Shown here: in pieces, positions 8,389 through 16,415 of the stretch
Layout of the letters: the number at the start of each line of letters is the position of its first letter
Numbering within the stretch: position 1 is the first letter of the stretch
Source: Streptomyces carminius
GTDB taxonomy: Bacteria; Actinomycetota; Actinomycetes; Streptomycetales; Streptomycetaceae
Length of the DNA stretch: 64,000 nucleotides
Reading direction: 5' to 3'
Assembly: GCF_002794255.1 (NCBI RefSeq)
Contig: NZ_PGGW01000065.1
Location: 29,731-93,730, forward strand
Notes under the pieces: model-generated
Seen by the model: the letters and a program-made list of their open reading frames with translations, nothing else
Told to the model about the DNA's origin: nothing
The model's database searches: none
Program-made: the position numbers and the translations under genes

Positions 8389-10281
8389 TCAGACACCCGG
8401 CAGCCCGGCCAGCAGTCCCCGGACGATGCGCACACCGTCCCGGGTGAGCACCGACTCGGCGTGGAACTGCGTGGAGGCGAAGTGCGGGCCCCGCAGCGCG
8501 TGCACCTCGTTCGTGGCCGCGTCCCGGCTCACCTCCACCACGCCCACTCCCGGGCAGTCGATCTTGTCCTCGCCGCAGCGGGCGGCGAAGGTGTTGTAGA
8601 ACCCCACCCGCTCGCGGGAGCCGAACAGGTCGATCTCCCGCTGCACGCCCTGGTTGGGCACCTCGCGCCGGACCAGCGGCAGGCCGAGCAGCCGGCAGAG
8701 GACCTGGTGGCTGAGGCAGACCGCCAGGAAGGGGCGCTGCCGCGCCAGCAGGCTCCGCACCGCCGACCGCAGCCGGTCGATCTTGGGGTGGTCCTCCGCG
8801 CGGGGATCGCCCGGCCCCGGGCCCATGACGGTCAGGTCGTACCCGTCGAAGGAGTACTCCTCGTCGAACCGGCGCACCGTCACCTCCAGTCCCGTGGCGC
8901 GCAACTGGTGCGCGATCATCGCGGTGAAGGTGTCCTCGGCGTCCACCACCAGCACCCGGCGGCCCGCGAGCGCGGGATCGTGCCGCTCGCGCGCCCCGGT
9001 CCCGGCCAGCCAGAAGTCGGCGATGCCGTGGTTGCGCCGCTCCAGGGCGGCGCGGACGCCGGGATGGGCGGAGAACCGTTCGGTGCCGCGGGTCTCCAGC
9101 GCCGAGAGCAGGCCGGACGCCTTGGCCCGGGTCTCCTCGGCCTCCGCGCCGGGATCGGAGTGGCGCACCAGGGTGGCGCCCGCACCGATCCGCAGCCGGC
9201 CGCCGCGGTCGATGTCCGCGGTGCGGATGAGGATGGCGGAGTCCAGGGCGTGACCGCCCTGTCCGTCGCGGCCGGCGAGGGCGAGGACACCGCTGTAGTA
9301 GCCGCGCCCCGCGGGCTCGTACCGCTCGATGACCCGGCAGGCGTTCTCCAGCGGGGACCCGGTGACGGTGGGCGCGAACATCGTCTCGCGCAGGATCTCC
9401 CGCGGATCGCGGGTGCTGTGCCCCTCGATGAAGTACTCGGTGTGGGCGAGACGGGCCATCTCCTTGAGGAACGGACCGACCACCCGGCCGCCGGACTCGC
9501 AGATCCGGGCCATCATCTTCAGTTCCTCGTCGACCACCATGTACAGCTCGTCGGCCTCCTTGCGGTCGGCGAGGAACTCCATCACCTCCGGCAGGGTGGG
9601 CCCGCCCGGCGGATAGCGGTAGGTGCCGCTGATGGGGTTCATCACCGCCCGGCCCCCGTGCAGGCTGACGTGCCGCTCGGGGGTGGCGCCGACGAGGGTC
9701 CGCTCGCCGGTGTGGACGACGAACGTCCAGTACGCGCCGGACTCGTGCTCCAGCAGGCGCCGGAAGAAGGTGAGGGCGGCGCGCGGCGTGTAGCCGGTGA
9801 TGTCGGCGGTGAAGGAGCGCCGGAACACGAAGTTGGCGCCCTCGCCGGTGCCGATCTCGTCGGCGACGATCCGGCGGACGGTCTCGGCGTACTCCTCGTC
9901 GGTGACGTCGAAGCGGCCGCCGGACAGCTCGATCGGGTCGTCCGGGATCCGGGCTAGCACCTCGGCCACCGACCGCTGCTCCTGCCCGGTGACCGCCATC
10001 GCGACCAGCGGCGTCCCGTCGTCGGGGGCGGCGAAGCCGCGCTCGGCGATCTGCCGGTAGGGGACCAGCGCCAGTACGTCGTGGCGCGGTCCGCCGGGGG
10101 CGCCGGAGGAGTCGGGCCCGCCGGGGCAGCCGGGCAGCGGGATCTCCGCCAGGGTCCGCGGCGTGGACACCTCGCCGACCAGCACGTCCAGGACGCCGAC
10201 CCCGGTCGTCTCGGGGCGGTGGAGCAGGGCGAAGGCGGGCGGGTCCGCCGCCAGGATCCGGTCCAGCATCTCGCCGGTCAT
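8389..10281 (-). CDS. 2-amino-2-deoxyisochorismate synthase (PhzE-like)
   Basis: 630 residues, the length of PhzE (about 630). This fused enzyme uses glutamine-derived ammonia to turn chorismate into 2-amino-2-deoxyisochorismate (ADIC). The N-terminal chorismate-binding domain (about 1-430) has MNPISGTYRYP, a PhzE-type signature, and ILRETMFAPTVTGSPLENA. The C-terminal class I glutamine amidotransferase (about 440-630) has the nucleophile Cys522 in AVCLSHQ and the QFHAES histidine/glutamate pair. Anthranilate synthase would carry a TNPIAGT-type motif and give anthranilate instead. The start ATG 10281 has AAGGAGGT and overlaps the phzD-like stop (ATGA), so the two are translationally coupled. 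It is the last gene of the 3-hydroxyanthranilate unit. Confidence 0.9.
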   Translation of the reverse strand: MTGEMLDRILAADPPAFALLHRPETTGVGVLDVLVGEVSTPRTLAEIPLPGCPGGPDSSGAPGGPRHDVLALVPYRQIAERGFAAPDDGTPLVAMAVTGQEQRSVAEVLARIPDDPIELSGGRFDVTDEEYAETVRRIVADEIGTGEGANFVFRRSFTADITGYTPRAALTFFRRLLEHESGAYWTFVVHTGERTLVGATPERHVSLHGGRAVMNPISGTYRYPPGGPTLPEVMEFLADRKEADELYMVVDEELKMMARICESGGRVVGPFLKEMARLAHTEYFIEGHSTRDPREILRETMFAPTVTGSPLENACRVIERYEPAGRGYYSGVLALAGRDGQGGHALDSAILIRTADIDRGGRLRIGAGATLVRHSDPGAEAEETRAKASGLLSALETRGTERFSAHPGVRAALERRNHGIADFWLAGTGARERHDPALAGRRVLVVDAEDTFTAMIAHQLRATGLEVTVRRFDEEYSFDGYDLTVMGPGPGDPRAEDHPKIDRLRSAVRSLLARQRPFLAVCLSHQVLCRLLGLPLVRREVPNQGVQREIDLFGSRERVGFYNTFAARCGEDKIDCPGVGVVEVSRDAATNEVHALRGPHFASTQFHAESVLTRDGVRIVRGLLAGLPGV

Positions 10282-10901
10282 CCCAGGACCTCCTTGGTGC
10301 CGAGCACCACGGCGCAGCGGCGCGCGGCGTAGTCGAGCGCCATCCGGTGGTCCGCCGCGGAGAAGTCGGCCACCGCGTCGGCCACCAGGAAGGTCTCGAT
10401 GTCGCGGGTGAAGGCGTCGACGGCGGTGGCCAGCACGCCGATGTGCGCGTAGACCCCGCACACCACGAGCTGGTCGCGGCCGTGCGCGCGCATCCGCTCC
10501 GCCAGGTCGGTGCGGAAGAAGGCGCTGTAGCGCCACTTGGTGAGCACCCAGTCCCCGGGGGCGGGGGCCAGCGGCTCGACGATCCGCCGCTGGCCGGGCT
10601 CGCCGCGCATGCCCGGCCCCCAGAAGTCCCTGAGCAGACCGCGCTGTTCGGCGGTCATGCCGCCGGGCTGCGCCGTGTAGGCGACGGGGACGCCGCGGGC
10701 GGCGCAGTGCTCGCGCAGCGCGACGGTGTTGCGCAGCAGTTCGTCGCGGAGCCCCTCGGGCAGGAACCGCACGAAGTAGCGCTGCATGTCGTGGACGAGG
10801 AGCACCGCCCGGGCGGGGTCGACGCTCCACCCGGCGGTGTTGTCCGGCAGGTCGCCCGCTGCCGGCATCGGATAGGGCTCGATGGCCCCTATGCCTGCCA
10901 T
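10278..10901 (-). CDS. Isochorismatase (PhzD-like)
   Basis: 207 residues, exactly the length of PhzD. The family removes pyruvate from ADIC to give trans-2,3-dihydro-3-hydroxyanthranilate (DHHA). Catalytic landmarks are present: the aspartate in AVLLVHDMQRYF, the lysine in LTKWRYSAFF, and CGVYAHIGVLATAVDAF. Further stretches such as YTAQPGGMTAEQRGLL and DFWGPGM closely match phenazine-pathway PhzD from memory. The start ATG 10901 has GGAGA in front. It overlaps the phzE-like gene by 4 bp and lies 149 bp after the dehydrogenase gene. No aryl-carrier domain is attached, unlike EntB/DhbB. Confidence 0.93.
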   Translation of the reverse strand: MAGIGAIEPYPMPAAGDLPDNTAGWSVDPARAVLLVHDMQRYFVRFLPEGLRDELLRNTVALREHCAARGVPVAYTAQPGGMTAEQRGLLRDFWGPGMRGEPGQRRIVEPLAPAPGDWVLTKWRYSAFFRTDLAERMRAHGRDQLVVCGVYAHIGVLATAVDAFTRDIETFLVADAVADFSAADHRMALDYAARRCAVVLGTKEVLG

Positions 10902-11050
10902 ACAGTCTCCTGGTGGGGGAATCACCGGCCGCGGCCGGCGGGGGATCGCTCCCCTGAAGCGGATGGTTTCCGCCCGCCCCGTGCGGGGCCGGTGCGCGCC
11001 CGTGCCGTGGGGGGCGTCCCGTGCCGTGGGGCGGGGAGTCACGGGGGCGG

Positions 11051-11821
11051 TCACGCGCCCAGGGAGGCCCCGCCGTCCACCGTGAGGTCGTGCATGGTGA
11101 TGTGTCCGGCGCGGTCGGACAGCAGGAACACCACGGCCTCCGCGATGTCCGAAGGCCGGGCGATCCGCTTCAGCGGGATGCCGACCCGGTAGGCGTCCGG
11201 CCGGCCCTCGACGGTCGCCCGCGGGCCGGACTCGTCGTGCCACATCGACCGGAGCATGGGGGTGTCGGTGGAACCGGGGGCCACCAGGTTGCACCGGATG
11301 CCGTACCGGGCGACCTCCAGGGCGAGGGCCTTCGTGAACATGGCGGCCGCCGCCTTCGAGGCGCCGTACGCGGCCATCCCGGTGCGCGGGACCGCCGCGG
11401 CGTTCGAGGTGACGGTGACGATCGCGCCGCGCGAGCGGGGGATCATGCGGTCGACCACGGCCCGGCAGACGTGGAAGACGCCGTTGACGTTGACCGCGAA
11501 GGTGGCCGCCCAGTCCGCGTCGGTCAGGGTGTGCGCCTCGCCCAGGCGCAGCACCCCCGCGGCGTTGACCAGGTACTCCACCGGGCCGAGGACCCGTTCG
11601 ACCTCGTCGACCGCCGCCGCCACCCGGCCGCCGTCGGTGACGTCGGCGGGGAACGCCCGCACCCGCAGCCCGTCCGCGGCCAGCTTCTCCGTCAGCTCCG
11701 TGAGCCGCGGCCCGTCCCGGTCGACGGCGGCCACCACCGCGCCCCGTTCGCCCAGGGCGCGGACGACGGCCGCCCCGATGCCTCCGGCCGCCCCCGTGAC
11801 GAGGGCCACCCGACTGTCCAT
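11051..11821 (-). CDS. Short-chain dehydrogenase, probable DHHA dehydrogenase (EntA/DhbA-like)
   Basis: 256 residues, a classical SDR. It shows the cofactor motif LVTGAAGGIGAAVV near the N-terminus, the NAAG strand, and the catalytic Ser plus AAYGASK Tyr/Lys. EntA/DhbA relatives oxidise 2,3-dihydro-2,3-dihydroxybenzoate. Placed between a DAHP synthase and PhzD/PhzE homologues, the natural substrate here is DHHA, giving 3-hydroxyanthranilate with NAD+. This assignment comes from context plus family. The start ATG 11821 with GGGAGGA is chosen over an upstream in-frame ATG at 11893 because of the ribosome site and domain start. Confidence 0.88.
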   Translation of the reverse strand: MDSRVALVTGAAGGIGAAVVRALGERGAVVAAVDRDGPRLTELTEKLAADGLRVRAFPADVTDGGRVAAAVDEVERVLGPVEYLVNAAGVLRLGEAHTLTDADWAATFAVNVNGVFHVCRAVVDRMIPRSRGAIVTVTSNAAAVPRTGMAAYGASKAAAAMFTKALALEVARYGIRCNLVAPGSTDTPMLRSMWHDESGPRATVEGRPDAYRVGIPLKRIARPSDIAEAVVFLLSDRAGHITMHDLTVDGGASLGA

Positions 11822-11920
11822 GTGGAGTTCCTCCCAGAGTGCTGGAACGGTGCCGGCCGGATGTGCCGGCCGGGTGTGCTGGGTGTGCCGCACGCGTGCC
11901 GCACGCGTGCCGTGCGCCGG

Positions 11921-13093
11921 TCAGCCGCGCCACGCGGAGGCGACGGAGACGGCCTGCGAGGGGTTGAGCCGCGGATCGCAGAAGGTCGTGTACTTGGTGC
12001 CGACCCGGTCGGCGTAGGAGGCGTTGGACACGCACTCGGTGACGTTGTCCGGGGTGGTCTCCAGATGGAGCCCCCCGGCGACGCCGCCCCGTGAGCGGAC
12101 GGCGGCCTGGAAGTCGCGCACCTCCCGCTCGACCGTCTCCAGATAGCGCGTCTTGAGGCCGTCGGGGGTGGTGACGGTGTTGGCGTGCAGGGGGTCGCAG
12201 AGCCACACGACCGGATGCCCGGCGGTCCGTACGGCATCGACCAGCGGGGGCAGCCGGTCGGCGACCACCTCGGCGCCCATCCGGACGACGAGGGTCAGCC
12301 TGCCGGGCTCCCGCCGGGGGTCGAGCCGTTCGCACAGGCCGAGCAGCTCGGGAACGGTCATGGCGGGGCCGACCTTGCAGGCCACCGGGTTGCCGACCCG
12401 GGCGAGCAGGGCGACATGGGCGCCGTCGGGCTGCCGGGTCCGCTCGCCGATCCAGGGCAGATGCGTCGAGGCCAGCACCGGGCGGCCGTCCTCGCCGGGG
12501 CGGACCATGGGCAGTTCGTAGTCGAGCAGCAGGGCCTCGTGGCTGGTCCACACGGGCGGTTCGACGGCCGCCCGCCGCCCGGGGCCGTGCCACCCGAGAT
12601 GGCGCATGACGGCGGCGGCCGCCTCGTACCCGGTGAGCAGGCGCCGGGGGTCGGGGCGCCGGCCCTCCGGCTCGGGCTCCGGGCTGTTGACCATGTGGCC
12701 GCGGAACGCGGGCAGTTCGAGGTCGCCGACCCGCTCGACGGGCTTGGAGCGCGGCTTGCCGAACTGGCCCGCGATACGGCCCACCCGCACCACCGGCTTG
12801 TGGGTGATCATCTTCAGGGTGCCGGCCAGGAGGTCCAGTACGGCGGCCTTGCGGGCGACGTACCCGGGGGTGCTCTCGGCCGGGTCCTCGGCGCAGTCGC
12901 CCGCCTGGACGACCTGGGCCTCTCCCGCGGCGACCCGGGCCAGCAGGGCGCGGAGCCTGCGCAGGTCCCGGGGCCGCACCAGCGGCGGCCGGGTGGCGAG
13001 TTCCTTCCGGACCCGCCTCAGCAGTGCCGTGTCCTCCCACTCCGGCTGCTGCAGGGCCGGTTTTCGCCGGACATCGGGCAGAAGGGTCTCCAC
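11921..13093 (-). CDS. Class II DAHP synthase (PhzC-like)
   Basis: 390 residues, the short form of class II 3-deoxy-D-arabino-heptulosonate-7-phosphate synthase found in secondary-metabolite clusters; the primary-metabolism form is about 450. It condenses phosphoenolpyruvate and erythrose-4-phosphate to enter the shikimate pathway. Seen: metal-binding AGDCAE, GRIAGQFGKPRS, VACKVGPAM, LCDPLHANT and the GLHLETTPDNVTEC region. The GTG start at 13093 is only 4 bp from GGAGG. As first gene of the unit it probably raises chorismate supply and may escape feedback control; feedback behaviour cannot be read here. A 99-bp gap with CACGCGTGCCG repeats separates it from the dehydrogenase. Confidence 0.92.
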   Translation of the reverse strand: METLLPDVRRKPALQQPEWEDTALLRRVRKELATRPPLVRPRDLRRLRALLARVAAGEAQVVQAGDCAEDPAESTPGYVARKAAVLDLLAGTLKMITHKPVVRVGRIAGQFGKPRSKPVERVGDLELPAFRGHMVNSPEPEPEGRRPDPRRLLTGYEAAAAVMRHLGWHGPGRRAAVEPPVWTSHEALLLDYELPMVRPGEDGRPVLASTHLPWIGERTRQPDGAHVALLARVGNPVACKVGPAMTVPELLGLCERLDPRREPGRLTLVVRMGAEVVADRLPPLVDAVRTAGHPVVWLCDPLHANTVTTPDGLKTRYLETVEREVRDFQAAVRSRGGVAGGLHLETTPDNVTECVSNASYADRVGTKYTTFCDPRLNPSQAVSVASAWRG

Positions 13094-13533
13094 TGTGCCT
13101 CCAGGGGTGAAGGGGCCGGAACGGCGGACCGGCCCGTCGGGGCGCCGCCCCGGGGACTCCTCGTGCGTTCGGCCGCCGGGCCGTCCGTCCGGTCGCGGCG
13201 GGACGGCGGGCGGGCGGTACGGACGGCGCCGGCGCCGGCGGTGGTGCCGGGCGGTCCCGGCCGCGGTCCTCGGCCGTCATCTCGATCCTGGGCCGGGCCG
13301 CGGAGCCTGCCAACGCCGGTGGCGGCACTTCGTCACCTGGCGGGGACTCCGTCAAGTCGCGGCCCCCGGGGAGCGGCCGGAGCTTGCGCGAGCGGATTCC
13401 GGATGAATAATGTCCAGGATTCATGCCGGGCTCCCCGGGACGGGCCCCCGGAAAACGGCGCGGGGCGCGCCCCCCCGGGCCGGGGAGCGCGCCCTTGTGG
13501 TGCCCGGTCTGTGCCCGGGTCGCGGACGGTGGG
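13094..13533. promoter_or_regulatory. 440-bp upstream region of the DAHP synthase operon
   Basis: No gene is supported. This is the likely promoter region of the DAHP synthase - SDR - phzD - phzE operon. An inverted repeat ATGAAT-N10-ATTCAT lies at 13403-13424 in an AT-rich island and could be an operator; read on the minus strand it includes a CATTAT box that might serve as a -10. The rest is GC-rich with CGCCGG runs. Confidence 0.35.
13463..13494 (-). terminator. Hairpin after NAT gene
   Basis: GGGCGCGC (13463-13470) pairs with GCGCGCCC (13487-13494) 39 bp past the NAT stop codon. Confidence 0.45.
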
Positions 13534-14388
13534 TCAGAAGCGGGCGAGGAAGCGCAGCAGGAGCCGTTCGTCCTCCTCGTCCAGGGGGAGGTCGAAGACG
13601 CCCCGCAGGACGTCCACCACGGACCGCGCGGACAGGCTCTCGCGCTCCTCCCGCCCGTCGGGGTACTCCGTCACCAGCACGTTGTCCCGCAGCAGGTACC
13701 GGGCCTTGGCCAGACCGCGCTGCACCACCAGCCGGCCGACGAAGGGCGAGCCCGGTCTGGTCGAGCTGATGTAGTGCGCGGCCTGGTAGTCGACCGCGAA
13801 CTGGGGTTCCGGGCGGAAGGCGTACAGGTCGAACCAGTCCCCGGGCCGCCGGGACTGCAGCACCCAGTGGCCCTCGTCCACCACCAGCCGCCAGGTCCAG
13901 CCGTCGACGGTGCGCACGGCGCCCTCCCGCCAGGGGATGGGCTCGATCAGACCCGCGTAGCCGTAGCCGGGGTCCGCGAGCCACACCGTGTCGTCGGCCC
14001 GCACCAGCAGACAGGTGTGGGAACGGAACCGGCGTTTGCGGTCGCCCTCGCGGATGCGCGCCAGCAGCCGGGTGACGGGGAAGCCGAGGCGGTCCAGCGC
14101 CGCCGCGAACAGCAGGTTGGACTCGTAGCAGTAGCCACCGCGACCCGCGCGCACCACCTTCCGCTCGATGCTCGCCAGATCGACCGAGACCGTTCTGCCG
14201 AGCACCATGTCGACGTTCTCGAAGCACACCGTGCCCATGTGCGCCCGGTGGAGCCGGCGCAGCGTCTCCCCGGAGTTGTCGCGCGGTCCGTCGTAGCCGA
14301 CCCGGGCGAGGTAGGCGTCCAGGTCGAGCCGCGCGCTGCCCCACTCCGGCGAGTCGTCGACCACGGCGGCGGGTTCGGAGTTGACCAT
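13534..14388 (-). CDS. Arylamine N-acetyltransferase family enzyme
   Basis: 284 residues, the usual NAT length. The catalytic triad is visible: Cys87 in RGGYCYESN, His in FRSHTCLLV and Asp in WLADPGYGYAG. Members either acetylate arylamines and arylhydrazines with acetyl-CoA, or act as amide synthases that release or join aromatic amines in ansamycin-type pathways. Beside a 3-hydroxyanthranilate unit two roles are plausible: N-acylation of the aromatic amine (self-protection or tailoring), or amide bond formation with a thioester. It lies 57 bp after the asparagine-synthetase-like gene on the same strand, so the two probably share a transcript. Confidence 0.9.
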   Translation of the reverse strand: MVNSEPAAVVDDSPEWGSARLDLDAYLARVGYDGPRDNSGETLRRLHRAHMGTVCFENVDMVLGRTVSVDLASIERKVVRAGRGGYCYESNLLFAAALDRLGFPVTRLLARIREGDRKRRFRSHTCLLVRADDTVWLADPGYGYAGLIEPIPWREGAVRTVDGWTWRLVVDEGHWVLQSRRPGDWFDLYAFRPEPQFAVDYQAAHYISSTRPGSPFVGRLVVQRGLAKARYLLRDNVLVTEYPDGREERESLSARSVVDVLRGVFDLPLDEEDERLLLRFLARF

Positions 14389-14445
14389 CGCATCGTGTCC
14401 CTTCTCGGCGTCGGCCGGGCCGGGGACCGGGCGGGGCCCGGCCCG

Positions 14446-16302
14446 TCAGTCCTCGACCCGCACGCCGTACTCCCTGACCCAGGCGTCGTACTCCACCAGG
14501 CGCTCCATGACGGCCCGGGTCCCCCACAGACCGCCCAGCCCGGCGTAGGACTCGAGCGGCTTGTCCAGCAGTGCGCGCAGGCCGGCGGCCGGGACCAGCT
14601 CCAGTACCGGCGAGTCCGTGCGCAGCAGGGCGGCCACCTTGTCGCGCAGCGCCCGTACGTACCCCTGGTCCTGGGTGGAGGGGTAGGGGCTCTTCTTGCG
14701 CCTGAGCACCGACTCGGGCAGCACATGGGCGGTGGCCGCGCGCAGCAGGCTCTTCTCCCGGCCGTCAAAGTTCTTCATCTCCCAGGGGACGTTGAAGACG
14801 TACTCCACCAGCCGGTGGTCGGTGAACGGCACCCGGACCTCCAGGCCGGTGGCCATGCTGATGCGGTCCTTGCGGTCCAGCAGGAACTTCTCCCAGCGGC
14901 TGATGTTGAGGTAGGACAGCTCGCGCATCCGCGCCTCGATCCCGGTCTCGCCCGCCAGCCGCGGCACCTCCGCCAGGGCCTCGGCGTACCGCTGCTTGAC
15001 GTACTCCTCCATTCCCAGCCGGTCCCACAGGCCGATCTCCCGGACGGCGGCCAGGCCGCCGAGCCGGCGCCAGGCGTCGTACCAGGGGAAGGTGTCGCCC
15101 TCCACCGCCTCCCGGTCGAAGAACCAGTTGTAGCCGCCGAACAGCTCGTCGGAGGTCTCACCGGACAGAGCGACCGTCACCCGCTCCTTGAGCGCCCTGC
15201 ACAGGTGGTAGAGCGAGTGCTCCATGTCGCCGGTGGAGACCGGCAGGTCCTGGGCGAGCAGCACGCGCCGGCGCACGTCCTCGTCCAGGACGTCGGAGTT
15301 CTCCAGCTCGACGACGATGTGCTCGGCCCCGCAGTGCCGGGCGACCTCCACGGCGTACGGGGTGTCGGGGTCCAGCCAGATGCCGTTGTCCTTGAAGTCC
15401 CGCTCGTTGTCGCGGAAGTCGACGGAGAACGCCTTGATGCGCTCCTCGGCGCCCTGGTCCCGGAGCGCCTTCGCCGCGAGCGCGGTGATGGCGCTGGAGT
15501 CCAGGCCGCCGGAGAGCAGGGTGCCGACCTTCACGTCGGCGACGAGCTGGCGCTCGACGATGTCCTCCAGCAGCTCGCGGACCCGGGCGACGGTGGTGTC
15601 GAGGTCGTCGGTGTGCGGGCGGGCCCGCAGCTCCCAGTACGTCCGGGTGGTGCGGCCGCCGCGGGTGAAGCGGACGACGGTGCCGGGCACCACCTCGTGC
15701 ATGCCCTTGAAGACCGCGTGGCCGGGGGTGTTGATGATGGCGAAGATCTCCGCCAGCCCCTCGCGGTCGACCGCCGCCCGGGCCTCGGGGTGGGCCAGGA
15801 TCGCCTTGGCCTCGGAGCCGAACAGCACCCCGTCCCGGGTGGGGTAGTAGAACAGCGGCTTGACGCCCATGCGGTCGCGCACCAGCAGCAGCTCCTCGAC
15901 GCGCGGGTCCCAGACGGCCAGCGCGTACATGCCGTTGAGGCGTTCGGTGAACTCCTGCCCCCACTCCAGGTAGGCGTGCAGGACGACCTCGGTGTCGCTG
16001 GTGGTGCGGAAGGTGTGTCCGAGTCCGGTCAGTTCCCGGCGCAGCTCGCGGTAGTTGTAGACCTCGCCGGTGTAGACGATCACCGGCAGGCCGTCGTCCG
16101 CGCCGGTGACGTGCATCGGCTGCCGGCCACCCGCCAGGTCGATGACCGACAGCCGGCGGTGCCCGAGGGCGGCGTGGGGCGACACCCAGGTGCCGTGGTC
16201 GTCCGGCCCCCGGCACTCCAGGGTCCGCGCCATGGCCGACACCGTGTCGGTGTGCCGTGTCAGGTCGCGGTCGTAGCCGACCCAGCCTGCGAGTCCGCAC
16301 AT
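14446..16302 (-). CDS. Asparagine synthase (glutamine-hydrolysing) family amidotransferase
   Basis: 618 residues, AsnB type. The N-terminal glutaminase starts with the catalytic cysteine (MCGLAGWVG), with RGPDDHG, VYTGEVYNYREL and TSDTEVVLHAY following. The C-terminal synthetase has the ATP PP-loop GTLLSGGLDSSAI and ALSGETSDELFGGYNW. In primary metabolism it makes asparagine; in clusters such enzymes amidate carboxylates or form other C-N bonds. The position between esterase and NAT genes suggests carboxamide formation on 3-hydroxyanthranilate or a derivative, but plain asparagine synthesis cannot be excluded. The start ATG 16302 is fixed by the required Cys2 and an AAAGGAGC site. Confidence 0.9.
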   Translation of the reverse strand: MCGLAGWVGYDRDLTRHTDTVSAMARTLECRGPDDHGTWVSPHAALGHRRLSVIDLAGGRQPMHVTGADDGLPVIVYTGEVYNYRELRRELTGLGHTFRTTSDTEVVLHAYLEWGQEFTERLNGMYALAVWDPRVEELLLVRDRMGVKPLFYYPTRDGVLFGSEAKAILAHPEARAAVDREGLAEIFAIINTPGHAVFKGMHEVVPGTVVRFTRGGRTTRTYWELRARPHTDDLDTTVARVRELLEDIVERQLVADVKVGTLLSGGLDSSAITALAAKALRDQGAEERIKAFSVDFRDNERDFKDNGIWLDPDTPYAVEVARHCGAEHIVVELENSDVLDEDVRRRVLLAQDLPVSTGDMEHSLYHLCRALKERVTVALSGETSDELFGGYNWFFDREAVEGDTFPWYDAWRRLGGLAAVREIGLWDRLGMEEYVKQRYAEALAEVPRLAGETGIEARMRELSYLNISRWEKFLLDRKDRISMATGLEVRVPFTDHRLVEYVFNVPWEMKNFDGREKSLLRAATAHVLPESVLRRKKSPYPSTQDQGYVRALRDKVAALLRTDSPVLELVPAAGLRALLDKPLESYAGLGGLWGTRAVMERLVEYDAWVREYGVRVED

Positions 16303-16415
16303 GGGAGGTGGGCTCCTTTCCGATGAGAGGGGGTGAGGGCGAGCGACGGGAAGAGGGGGGCGGTCCCCGGCGGTCCCCGGCGGCTTGTGGCGGTGTCCGC
16401 CGCGGGCCCGGGCGC

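Noticed and set aside
8389..13093. Phenazine cluster
   Set aside because: PhzE, PhzD and PhzC homologues are present but no PhzF, PhzA/B or PhzG; an SDR takes the next step instead.
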